From assembly GCA_902800815.1 (NCBI GenBank), contig CADCGB010000004.1:154500-218499 (forward strand): a stretch of DNA of 64,000 bases, read 5' to 3'. The first letter of the stretch is position 1; every line of letters begins with the position of its first letter. The stretch comes from Fibrobacter succinogenes. GTDB taxonomy: Bacteria > Fibrobacterota > Fibrobacteria > Fibrobacterales > Fibrobacteraceae. Below, in pieces: positions 57,356-64,000 of this stretch. The position numbers were made by a program, and so were the translations under genes. The notes beneath the pieces are model-generated. The model was not told the DNA's origin, made no database searches, and saw only the letters and a list, made by a program, of their open reading frames with translations.

Positions 57356-58507
57356 ATGACCAGCGAAGAACTGAAACAATTCAAGGCGTCGCTTTCCATT
57401 ACCTCGGTTGCTGAGGCTCTGGGCATCGATGTGGTGCGGGGCAGGTTCCACTGCTTTTGCCCGCAGCGGCATGCAAACGGCGACCGTACGCCTTCGGTCT
57501 CGATATCCGAGGACCGCGGGCTGTTCCGTTGCTGGGTCTGCGAAGATGTTCGCGGGGATGTCTTTAACCTGGTGCAACAGTACAAGAGCTGCTCCTTTAT
57601 GGAGGCGCTTGACTGGCTCAAGGAAACTTACCCCTTCCTGCTGCCCGGTGGCAAGAGCGGCCCGCAGGAGGGTTCCCCGAAAAAGCGCTCGGTGCAGGTT
57701 TCTAGTGCGGTAGAGCGCAGTTCACGCGCACAGGAATCCCGTAGTCAGGAACCTCGCGAAGAGGAGGACCTGCAGCCGCTCCTGGAAGAAAAGCCCGCGA
57801 AGGAACTTATCCCAGAGGACGAGCGCAAGAAGGTGGTGCTCTCGTTCTTGAAGATGCTTACGCCGGTGGACGGTACGCCCGCGGCGGCCTACCTCATGAA
57901 GCGACGCATATTCAAGCCTGTATGGGACAGGATGCTCCTCCGGACCATTACCGACTACAATGCGCTGAACCGTCAACTCAAGGAAACCTATAGCCTCGAG
58001 GTGCTCCAGTACGTAGGGCTGTTTAACGACAAGGGCAACCTGCGCTATTACAAGCACCCGCTGATATTCCCGTACCTTGACCCTTTACGCCGTGCGTCGC
58101 ATTTCCAGGCGCGCGCGATTGATTCGAGCGTCGAACCGAAGGAACTTCACCTGAAGGGTTCCGTACCGTTCCCGTACAACATGACGGCGCTTGACCAGAA
58201 AAAGGGATGGATTTACCTGTGCGAGGGCGTTATCGATACGCTCACGATGTTGCAGCAGGGCCTGCAGGCGGTCGGGATTCCGGGTGTCCGCAGTTTCAAG
58301 ATGCAGTGGCTCCCGCTTTTCAAGGAAAAAAATGTGGTGCTGTGCCTTGACCACGACGAGGCGGGCCGCAAGGGCATGGAATACCTGCAGCAGGTTTTTG
58401 GCAATGCGGGCATCCGCACGATTATCTTGGGCGATGGCCTCGAGAACATTCCCGTGAACATGAAAGAAGGCGAAGACGTGAACGAGTGGTTCGGCGGGAA
58501 AAAGTAA
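57356..58507 (+). CDS. CHC2 zinc-finger and Toprim protein, DnaG-primase-like
   Basis: A 383-residue protein resembling the N-terminal and central part of bacterial primase. A CHC2-type zinc finger (FHCFCPQRHANGDRTPSVS, then LFRCWVCEDVRGDVFNLV) is near residue 31. A charged linker follows, then a primase-like region and a Toprim domain with the catalytic Glu in IYLCEGVIDTL near residue 285 and the metal-binding pair in VVLCLDHDEAG near residue 329. The C-terminal helicase-binding domain of DnaG is missing. It could be a repair or replication protein or a domesticated mobile-element primase. It lies beside murB and mtgA, with mtgA 21 bases downstream. Confidence 0.85.
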   Translation: MTSEELKQFKASLSITSVAEALGIDVVRGRFHCFCPQRHANGDRTPSVSISEDRGLFRCWVCEDVRGDVFNLVQQYKSCSFMEALDWLKETYPFLLPGGKSGPQEGSPKKRSVQVSSAVERSSRAQESRSQEPREEEDLQPLLEEKPAKELIPEDERKKVVLSFLKMLTPVDGTPAAAYLMKRRIFKPVWDRMLLRTITDYNALNRQLKETYSLEVLQYVGLFNDKGNLRYYKHPLIFPYLDPLRRASHFQARAIDSSVEPKELHLKGSVPFPYNMTALDQKKGWIYLCEGVIDTLTMLQQGLQAVGIPGVRSFKMQWLPLFKEKNVVLCLDHDEAGRKGMEYLQQVFGNAGIRTIILGDGLENIPVNMKEGEDVNEWFGGKK

Positions 58508-58528
58508 TTTATCTATATTGTAGAGACC

Positions 58529-59257
58529 ATGCTCCAGAAGATTTCGATTGTCGCCCGTATATTTGTTGTTGTCCTGTTTATCTATTCGGTACTATTCTCG
58601 ATAGTGGGGACGGTATTCATTATCAAGGCGCATTCCTATATATTCGGGGCAATCGACGATGTTCATGCGATGCGTGAATTGGAACCTGCGATGAGCAACT
58701 TCATGAAGGACCTTGTGGATTCGAACCCGAAGGTGCAAATCAAGCACACGTTTGTCCCGCTCGATTCCATCAGCAAAAAGTTGCAGCACGCGGTGATTGC
58801 CGTGGAGGACCCGAGCTTTTATTTCCACCCAGGCGTGGATATCCGGAATATCGTTACCGCGGTCGACGCGAACGTGTCTTCGGGCAAGTTGCTTTACGGC
58901 GGCTCAACAATCACGCAGCAGCTCGCGAAGAACCTGTTCCTTACGGGCGAACGCACCTGGGAACGCAAGGTGCGTGAATTGGGCTACGCGATTCTGATGG
59001 AATATGACCTCGGGAAAAAGCGCATTCTGGAACTTTACCTCAACTATGCGCAGTGGGGCAAGGACATTTTCGGGTGCGAGGCGGCCAGTGAGGCGTATTA
59101 CGGCGTGCACTGCTCCGAACTCGATAGCGCGCAGGCGGTAAACCTCGCGGCAATGCTCGTGGGGCCCTGCAAGTACAAGCCCGAATCAGAAGACTCCACG
59201 ATGGTCCGCAGGCGCAAACTCATTACGCAGGGCTTGCCCTACGTGCGCGACCCCTAG
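58529..59257 (+). CDS. mtgA: Monofunctional peptidoglycan glycosyltransferase
   Basis: A GT51 enzyme that polymerises lipid II into glycan strands. The 242-residue protein has one N-terminal membrane helix (IFVVVLFIYSVLFSIVGTVF) and a GT51 domain: AVIAVEDPSFYFHPGVD near residue 90 with the catalytic Glu, GGSTITQQLAKNLFL near 131, ERKVRELGYAILMEYDLGKK near 149, and ELYLNYAQWGKDIFGCEAAS. There is no transpeptidase domain, so it is the MtgA type. It may be cotranscribed with the CHC2-Toprim gene, though TATATT 9 bases upstream suggests its own promoter. The 3' end overlaps the PilB-like gene by 4 bases. Confidence 0.94.
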   Translation: MLQKISIVARIFVVVLFIYSVLFSIVGTVFIIKAHSYIFGAIDDVHAMRELEPAMSNFMKDLVDSNPKVQIKHTFVPLDSISKKLQHAVIAVEDPSFYFHPGVDIRNIVTAVDANVSSGKLLYGGSTITQQLAKNLFLTGERTWERKVRELGYAILMEYDLGKKRILELYLNYAQWGKDIFGCEAASEAYYGVHCSELDSAQAVNLAAMLVGPCKYKPESEDSTMVRRRKLITQGLPYVRDP

Positions 59258-60480
59258 CCGAGCACCCGCCGGATTTCAGCCTTGTCGGTAATTTCCCTTT
59301 CCGCTAGTTTGTCTGCATATTCGTGCAATGTACCCTGCACGAACGTTCCATCGGGTCGTAGCAATTCGACTGCGGCGATTCTCCCTTTGTACCCTCCGGG
59401 CGCTTTTTTGCGCAAGAGCCTCTGGGCGGCAATCCCGAGGACCGATTCCCGGATGGCCTCGGGCAATACGCCCAAGTCGCGTAGCCTGTCGATGGCCGCC
59501 TTCGCGCTATTCGTATGGAGCGTGGAGAGCACGAGGTGGCCCGTCTCTGCCGCCTGTATGGCGATTCGCGCGGTTTCCTCGTCACGGATTTCCCCGATGA
59601 GGATAACGTCCGGGTCCTGGCGCAGTATCGACCGCATGGCGGTCGCGAACGTGAAGCCGCACTTCGCGTTCACCTGCACCTGGTTTGCCCCCTTGAGTTG
59701 GTATTCTACCGGGTCCTCGATGGTCGTCACGTTCACCTGCCGGTGCAGTATCTCGCGTAGGCCCGCGTAGAGCGTGGTGGTTTTCCCGCTTCCCGTGGGC
59801 CCGGTAATCAGGAACAGACCCTGCGGCTTGTTGAAAATCTCGCGGAAGGCGTGCAGGATTTCGCCGGTGAACTCGAGACTGTCGAGCGTCTGCCCGCTAT
59901 CCTGTGATTGCAGCAGGCGGAGCACGCACTTTTCGCCCGCCTGTATGGGGAGCGTGCTCAGCCGGATATTCACGTTCTGGTAGATTCCCTGAAACGTGAA
60001 ACTCCCGTCGTGGGGGAGGCGCCTTTCGGTAATGTCTACGCTCGCGAGCAACTTGAGCCGGATAAGCACCGGCTCGCCGAGCCATCCCGGCAGTTCGCGG
60101 TAGTCCTCGAGCATGCCGTCGATGCGGAATCGCACGCGAAACGAGCCTTCGCCCGGTTCCAGGTGAATGTCCGACGCCTTCATTTCCAGCGCCTTCTCGA
60201 TAAGCGAATCCACCAGGTTGATGATGGGCTCCGATTCCCAACTGTTGCTCTTGATGCCCCCGGGTTTTGGCGCCTCGGGAATACTTATGATGTCCGCGCC
60301 CCCGCACGCCGCCTGCTTTATCATCTGGCGGATTTCCTTTTCGCTGTGCTGCTCGGGTATAACCCGGCACCCCGATTCTACGCGGATGCGCTCAAGCGCT
60401 AGTTCATCGTATATGTCTGGAACCGCCACGCGATATATGCCTGCCTCGCGTGACACTCCCCAATAAATAAGTGGTGTCAT
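59254..60480 (-). CDS. Type II secretion/type IV pilus ATPase (GspE/PilB-like), short form
   Basis: A 408-residue AAA+ ATPase of the secretion family. The N-terminal part (IYRVAVPDIYDELALERIR) resembles the second half of the GspE N-terminal domain. ASDIHLEPGEGSFRVRFRIDG starts the N2 domain, and the ATPase core has Walker A GPTGSGKTTTLYAGL, Asp box TIEDPVEYQL, Walker B DPDVILIGEIRDEETA and the His box TGHLVLSTLHTNSA. The tetracysteine zinc motif that normally follows AQRL is absent: the sequence passes straight to GGYKGRIAAVELL. It is about 100-150 residues shorter than usual PilB. No pilin, GspF or GspG gene is nearby. TACATT lies 7 bases before the ATG. Confidence 0.9.
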   Translation of the reverse strand: MTPLIYWGVSREAGIYRVAVPDIYDELALERIRVESGCRVIPEQHSEKEIRQMIKQAACGGADIISIPEAPKPGGIKSNSWESEPIINLVDSLIEKALEMKASDIHLEPGEGSFRVRFRIDGMLEDYRELPGWLGEPVLIRLKLLASVDITERRLPHDGSFTFQGIYQNVNIRLSTLPIQAGEKCVLRLLQSQDSGQTLDSLEFTGEILHAFREIFNKPQGLFLITGPTGSGKTTTLYAGLREILHRQVNVTTIEDPVEYQLKGANQVQVNAKCGFTFATAMRSILRQDPDVILIGEIRDEETARIAIQAAETGHLVLSTLHTNSAKAAIDRLRDLGVLPEAIRESVLGIAAQRLLRKKAPGGYKGRIAAVELLRPDGTFVQGTLHEYADKLAEREITDKAEIRRVLG

Positions 60481-60562
60481 GGGGGAGAATGTACAAAATG
60501 CAGGCCAGGAAAACCAGCGTTGCAGTTATGTTTTTAGACCATAAATAGTTTTGCTGCTATTC

Positions 60563-62806
60563 CTAGTCCTTGATGCAGCGGACGGCGTGAGGGCTCTTTT
60601 CTTTTTTGGCTCCACCGGAAGTGAAAACATTATTAGCATACAAAGATCCGTCGTCAGCGTTAACGCACATATGGGAGGCAGTTTTTTCAGATTTTTCAGT
60701 GGACGCCCAATAGCAAGATTTCTGTGCTTTTGAACTTTTATATTGGGTTGGGGTATGGAAAAAGCCGAGGTCGTTTATGTCGTCTTTCCATTTTAAGGGC
60801 TTGTCGCTAGAATGTGCCATCAGAGTCCAGAAATCCTGTATCGTAGGTAAATGCCAGCCTTTGGGACAAATACCTCGGACTTTGCCAGATGCAGAACAGA
60901 GTTCTCCGTCGCCACAGCCTTTGCCGTCCGTTGAGTAGATTCCTGCGCTATCCATTGCAACATTCCAGGGATATTCTTTGCTATAACTATTATAGAGTGT
61001 GTCTGTTGTATCCTGGAGTTGTAAGTTTCCTCTCATCCACCACTGGTCTCCAATTTTGATTATACGATAAACATTTCCATCTCGTTCGTCGACAAGGGAA
61101 TCGGTGCATTCATCGCCACTGCAAGGTTCTATGGCAGGAATAGTCTCGTCAAAACTCAGGAAAGAAATCTTCGTATCTTGTTCAGTCGGCTCGTAGGAAT
61201 CAAAATGTCGAACGCATCGTACGGACATGTGGATGCTTTTTCCCTTATACTCCCAATCATGGTCGAATAAGCCGTCCTGCGTTTGCATATAGGTGGCATG
61301 ATTTTCATTAACAGAAGAACTAGTCCACATAAACGCTCCAAAACCTTCCTCCCACATCCCGTTTTTGATGCCAACAGGACGGATGTTCAGTCCAAGAGTA
61401 AATGCTCCGCCAGCATTGAATTCCGTTTCGGACGTGATATCCCGATTTTTATAAGCACTATAGCTGACATCTTGCAACTCCTGAGTAGTTGGTAGGTGCC
61501 AACCTTCTGGGCAGATACCGCGAATAAATCCTGTATCCGGGTGTGCGCAAGATTTAACTTCATTGCCGCACCCTTTCCCGTTGTCACTGAAAATTCCAGC
61601 GCTGTCTATTGCTGCGCTATAGGAGTATAGGCGTCCATCCCTTTTACAATTTTCCGGATCGTTATCATAGCAGGAACTGGTTGAATCTTCGGTCGCCGAT
61701 GGTTGCAAATAGCGATAATTCAAGTTTTCCGCCATCCAGATCATATATCCGACTTGAACGGTCTTGTACTTTTGTCCATCTCTAGAATCGACGAGAGTTC
61801 CGTACTTGCAGGTATCGACATTGTCTGTTTTGCATGCTATGGCCCGGTTGAGGGAATTTGTCATGTCGGCGAAAATGGCATAGGTTGAATCTTTTTCCGT
61901 TTTAATGCAGCGCAGGTAATTCTTTCGGGCCCCTTCTAGGTCTCCATTGGAGTTGTAATAGACTCCGGCATATTCTGGAGCGAGAATAAATGTTCCTCCA
62001 TAACCTTTCCTCGTTACAGAATTCCAAAAAACAGAGAATAGAGTTTTGTAATGATTGTCATGAGTCGACATGATTGCCGAAAAACCGTAGTCATCGGTGC
62101 CTGTAGATTTTTTTCCGTTTGAACCGACTGTCGAGTAGAAGGCTTTTGCGTCCTCGAGAACATAGCCGTCTATTGCGGATTGATAATAGGCTCCAGCGTA
62201 ATATAAAAGTTTTTTATATTCGATTCCGTTTGGCACATGGAAGCCGTCAGGGCAGATTCCTTGTACAGGGTAGGATGGTGTGCAATTGGCCCCGTTTCCG
62301 CATCCTTTTCCGTTGTCGCTGAAAATTCCGGCACTGTCCATGACGGCGCTCCAAAGATACATGCGTCCAAATTTTTTGCAGTTTTCCGGATTGTCTTCAT
62401 AGCAGAAACTTGACGAATCAAGAGACGATGTCTTTTCCTTATAGCGGTATCGCAGGTTCTCGGCAATCCAAGTCTGGTCTCCGATCTTTACGGTCTTGTA
62501 AACTTCGCCGTCGCGCTTGTCAGTGATTTCACCATAGGAAATATCAGGATTAAGGAAGTCAGAGCGTTTTAGGTCATCGGGGTTAATTTGCGAAGAACCT
62601 TTTGAAGAACTACTCAATGACTTTGTAGAACTTGAACTCGGCTTTGTCTGGTCGTCGGAATCGATTTCCTCATCGTCCGCCACCTTGGTGGGGAGCGTAC
62701 TTGAGCGAGTGACAAACGACTCGTCGTCCCCGCACCCGATAAATGCAATGCCGAGCACCCCCGCAAGGGCGCAGACCATAATCCTACTAACAAATGAACT
62801 CTTCAT
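60563..62806 (-). CDS. Lipoprotein with three FISUMP domains
   Basis: A 747-residue lipoprotein: lipobox FIGC (Cys25), a Ser/Lys-rich linker to about residue 80, and three FISUMP domains. They begin at ITDKRDGEVYKTVKIGDQTW, VDSRDGQKYKTVQVGYMIW and VDERDGNVYRIIKIGDQWW, roughly at residues 94, 345 and 575. Each contains the SAGIFSDNGKGCGN or SAGIYSTDGKGCGD loop and a GICPxGWHLP-type motif (GFHVP in the first), and ends in a variant of VRCI. It is the largest FISUMP protein in the window and the codon use is more AT-rich than in neighbours. The 3' side leads to the PilB-like gene after 82 bases. Confidence 0.88.
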   Translation of the reverse strand: MKSSFVSRIMVCALAGVLGIAFIGCGDDESFVTRSSTLPTKVADDEEIDSDDQTKPSSSSTKSLSSSSKGSSQINPDDLKRSDFLNPDISYGEITDKRDGEVYKTVKIGDQTWIAENLRYRYKEKTSSLDSSSFCYEDNPENCKKFGRMYLWSAVMDSAGIFSDNGKGCGNGANCTPSYPVQGICPDGFHVPNGIEYKKLLYYAGAYYQSAIDGYVLEDAKAFYSTVGSNGKKSTGTDDYGFSAIMSTHDNHYKTLFSVFWNSVTRKGYGGTFILAPEYAGVYYNSNGDLEGARKNYLRCIKTEKDSTYAIFADMTNSLNRAIACKTDNVDTCKYGTLVDSRDGQKYKTVQVGYMIWMAENLNYRYLQPSATEDSTSSCYDNDPENCKRDGRLYSYSAAIDSAGIFSDNGKGCGNEVKSCAHPDTGFIRGICPEGWHLPTTQELQDVSYSAYKNRDITSETEFNAGGAFTLGLNIRPVGIKNGMWEEGFGAFMWTSSSVNENHATYMQTQDGLFDHDWEYKGKSIHMSVRCVRHFDSYEPTEQDTKISFLSFDETIPAIEPCSGDECTDSLVDERDGNVYRIIKIGDQWWMRGNLQLQDTTDTLYNSYSKEYPWNVAMDSAGIYSTDGKGCGDGELCSASGKVRGICPKGWHLPTIQDFWTLMAHSSDKPLKWKDDINDLGFFHTPTQYKSSKAQKSCYWASTEKSEKTASHMCVNADDGSLYANNVFTSGGAKKEKSPHAVRCIKD

Positions 62807-62900
62807 AGATAACCCGTCCACAAATATATAATTTTATTGAAAATAAATCATATTTTGGCTGTTTTTAGCCTGTAATTAGGTTTTTAATGATGATTTTTGT

Positions 62901-62969
62901 ATATGATTTTCATAAAGCCGATTATATGATTATCATAAAGTGGATTATATGATTTTCATAAACTGAACT
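62901..62969 (-). repeat. 23-bp direct repeat, three copies, upstream of the triple-FISUMP gene
   Basis: ATATGATTTTCATAAAG-type units start at 62901, 62924 and 62947, in exact 23-base steps. Each contains the near-palindrome ATGATTATCAT or ATGATTTTCAT. They lie about 95-165 bases before the start of the 60563-62806 gene, a natural position for a regulator. The gap 62807-63135 holds no gene: only these repeats, the inverted repeat at 63043 and the terminator at 63097. Confidence 0.8.
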
Positions 62970-63042
62970 ATTACTTTTTCATAAAATCAGAAATTCATCA
63001 GTTGGAAAGAAATATAAAAGCCCCGATATAGTTCAAATAAAG

Positions 63043-63083
63043 AAATTATTTAGCAGAAAAATAATTTTTCTACTAAATAATTT
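63043..63083. repeat. Long AT-rich inverted repeat
   Basis: AAATTATTTAG with CTAAATAATTT, and inside them AGAAAAA with TTTTTCT around TAA. The arms are 19 bases long with a single mismatch (C at 63054 against A at 63072). It lies between the terminator of the right-edge gene and the 23-bp repeats. Confidence 0.75.
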
Positions 63084-63096
63084 TCAAAAAAGGCAT

Positions 63097-63127
63097 AAAA
63101 AAGCCCCGATAACTAGTGTTACGGGGC
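63097..63127 (-). terminator. Rho-independent terminator of the right-edge surface-protein gene
   Basis: On the minus strand GCCCCGTAAC and GTTATCGGGGC form a stem around ACTA (one unpaired base), followed by TTTTTT. Confidence 0.8.
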
Positions 63128-63135
63128 AACGAGGC

Positions 63136-64000
63136 TTACTTGAGCGTCACGCTACGGCTTATTCCGTTCACTCGGACGATGTAGTTGCCCGGAGTTTGCA
63201 GGGTGATGCTCGTCGTTGCACTAGCAAGAGGCTTGGCAGTAACCATGTGACCAAGCGCATCGAAGATGCGGACAACGCCACCCTGCGTATTAGAAAGCGT
63301 GAGCGTCATGCCATTCACCGAGAGGTTGAACATAGGCCGCATCGCATTCCACGCAATATCCGTTCCCTTTGAGGAACTGCTATTCGCCTTCGACGACGAA
63401 GACAATTCCGGCTTTGTAGAAGACGAAGTCTCGGCCTTGCTCGAAGAGGACTCATCAGAAGAACTAGATGCAATCACAGAACTGCTACTGGATTCTTCAC
63501 TACTGGACGAAAGTATCGGAACAGAACTAGAGGATTCAATCTCCGACGAACTGGATTCGACATCAGAACTGCTAGATTCAACAGGTGTTGAACTAGACGA
63601 TTCTGCACTAGAACTACTCGACAGCGAACTACTTGACATTCCATACTTTGAGTAGAACTCTTCGCAGGTTCCCTCGCTCACGAGAATCGGATAATTGCCC
63701 TCGCAGTATTGCCAGAGGCCGCTATCATCGTCAAGACCAGCATTCGTGTTCAGCGTTTCTACAAATGCAGGCGATTGCATGACCGCGGTGGTTTTGCCAA
63801 GGACATTTGCAGAAGTCGATGTTCCGTCAAGATTCTGCACGGCATGCATCGTATCTGGCACAGCAATACTCTTGTCATAATAACTATTGCTCAACTGGCT
63901 ATAGGTCGCCTCGGAAACGACTCCTCCCAACATATAGTTCGACGCTCCCTTATAGGAGTACATGGTTCCATACGAACTTTCGACACGGGCTGGCTGCGTC
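63136..64000 (-). CDS. Surface protein with serine-rich linker and sorting-type C-terminus (5' end outside window)
   Basis: The frame is open to the window edge, so the N-terminus is missing; 288 codons are visible. The upstream part (SNSYYDKSIAVPDTMHAVQN, GKTTAVMQSPAFVETLN, LWQYCEGNYPILVSEG) matches the end of GLUG-type repeat adhesins. A serine-rich linker of about 100 residues with SSSSSxE units follows. The last 65 residues (NLSVNGMTLTLSNTQGGVV, then RIFDALGHMV and PGNYIVRVNGISRSVTLK) resemble the type IX secretion C-terminal sorting domain. It is probably exported and attached to the surface, for example in adhesion to plant fibre. Confidence 0.8.
   Translation of the reverse strand, partial: TQPARVESSYGTMYSYKGASNYMLGGVVSEATYSQLSNSYYDKSIAVPDTMHAVQNLDGTSTSANVLGKTTAVMQSPAFVETLNTNAGLDDDSGLWQYCEGNYPILVSEGTCEEFYSKYGMSSSSLSSSSSAESSSSTPVESSSSDVESSSSEIESSSSVPILSSSSEESSSSSVIASSSSDESSSSKAETSSSTKPELSSSSKANSSSSKGTDIAWNAMRPMFNLSVNGMTLTLSNTQGGVVRIFDALGHMVTAKPLASATTSITLQTPGNYIVRVNGISRSVTLK

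Noticed and set aside
63380..63640. Repeated short motifs at the right edge as a CRISPR array
   Set aside because: They are degenerate serine codons in the linker of a surface protein, without constant repeats or spacers.

Overview
The window looks like a chromosomal segment of a Fibrobacter-type bacterium (Fibrobacterota, FCB superphylum). The evidence is three proteins with the Fibrobacter major paralogous (FISUMP) domain at 16190, 33158 and 60563, many lipoproteins with long serine-rich linkers after the lipidated cysteine, a GH5-fold lipoprotein, and a surface protein with a sorting-type C-terminal domain at the right edge. No phage, insertion sequence, CRISPR array or rRNA operon was seen. 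Three tRNA genes (Leu-CAA, Pro-GGG, Ala-CGC) are present.

Layout. 1-3.3 kb: 3' part of mutS, an HD hydrolase, a periplasmic thioredoxin-like protein, ppa and a small secreted protein. 3.5-9.3 kb: metF, then an envelope operon (FecR-domain lipoprotein, DUF6175-like lipoprotein, LPP20/FlgT-N-like protein) facing a second LPP20 lipoprotein. 9.4-15.8 kb: rsmE, a HAD phosphatase, a YfhO-family membrane protein, a 36-residue membrane peptide, an ArsR-methyltransferase fusion and a PAP2 phosphatase. 15.9-18 kb: a G-rich tandem repeat, a FISUMP protein and a CAP lipoprotein. 18.1-26.5 kb: fusA, an EcsC-like protein, a surface protein, a GH5-fold lipoprotein with an altered active site, and a PEGA-repeat protein. 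26.5-34.3 kb: map, a broken DEAD-box helicase, pyrE with two envelope genes, purU and a FISUMP protein. 34.3-41.3 kb: argS, rsfS, a LytR_C lipoprotein, panD, tRNA-Leu, a SPOR protein and miaB. 41.3-50.8 kb: a DUF4832-like lipoprotein, gph, a lipoprotein tyrosine phosphatase, a DUF1573 protein, tRNA-Pro, a GGDEF sensor beside a membrane-tethered solute-binding protein, a degenerate Nudix protein and a DUF3332 lipoprotein. 50.9-56.2 kb: TPR lipoprotein, protein kinase and sigma-54 activator, followed by a textbook sigma-54 promoter driving two envelope genes. 56.2-64 kb: tRNA-Ala, murB, a CHC2-Toprim protein, mtgA, an orphan PilB/GspE-like ATPase, a triple-FISUMP lipoprotein and a truncated surface protein.

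Two themes stand out. First, promoters can be read directly. Several genes, including fusA and two of the three tRNA genes, have TTG, 19-21 bases, then TAnnTTTG, as described for Bacteroidota. About fifteen genes have a TATATT-like hexamer only 6-9 bases before the start codon and no Shine-Dalgarno sequence, which suggests leaderless mRNAs. Second, 50969-56168 reads as one regulatory circuit. A lipoprotein and a membrane kinase are translationally coupled and followed by a GAF-type sigma-54 activator. Directly downstream is the only perfect -24/-12 promoter noticed in the window, feeding a proline-rich secreted protein and a TPR/outer-membrane protein. This is the best candidate for an undescribed system.
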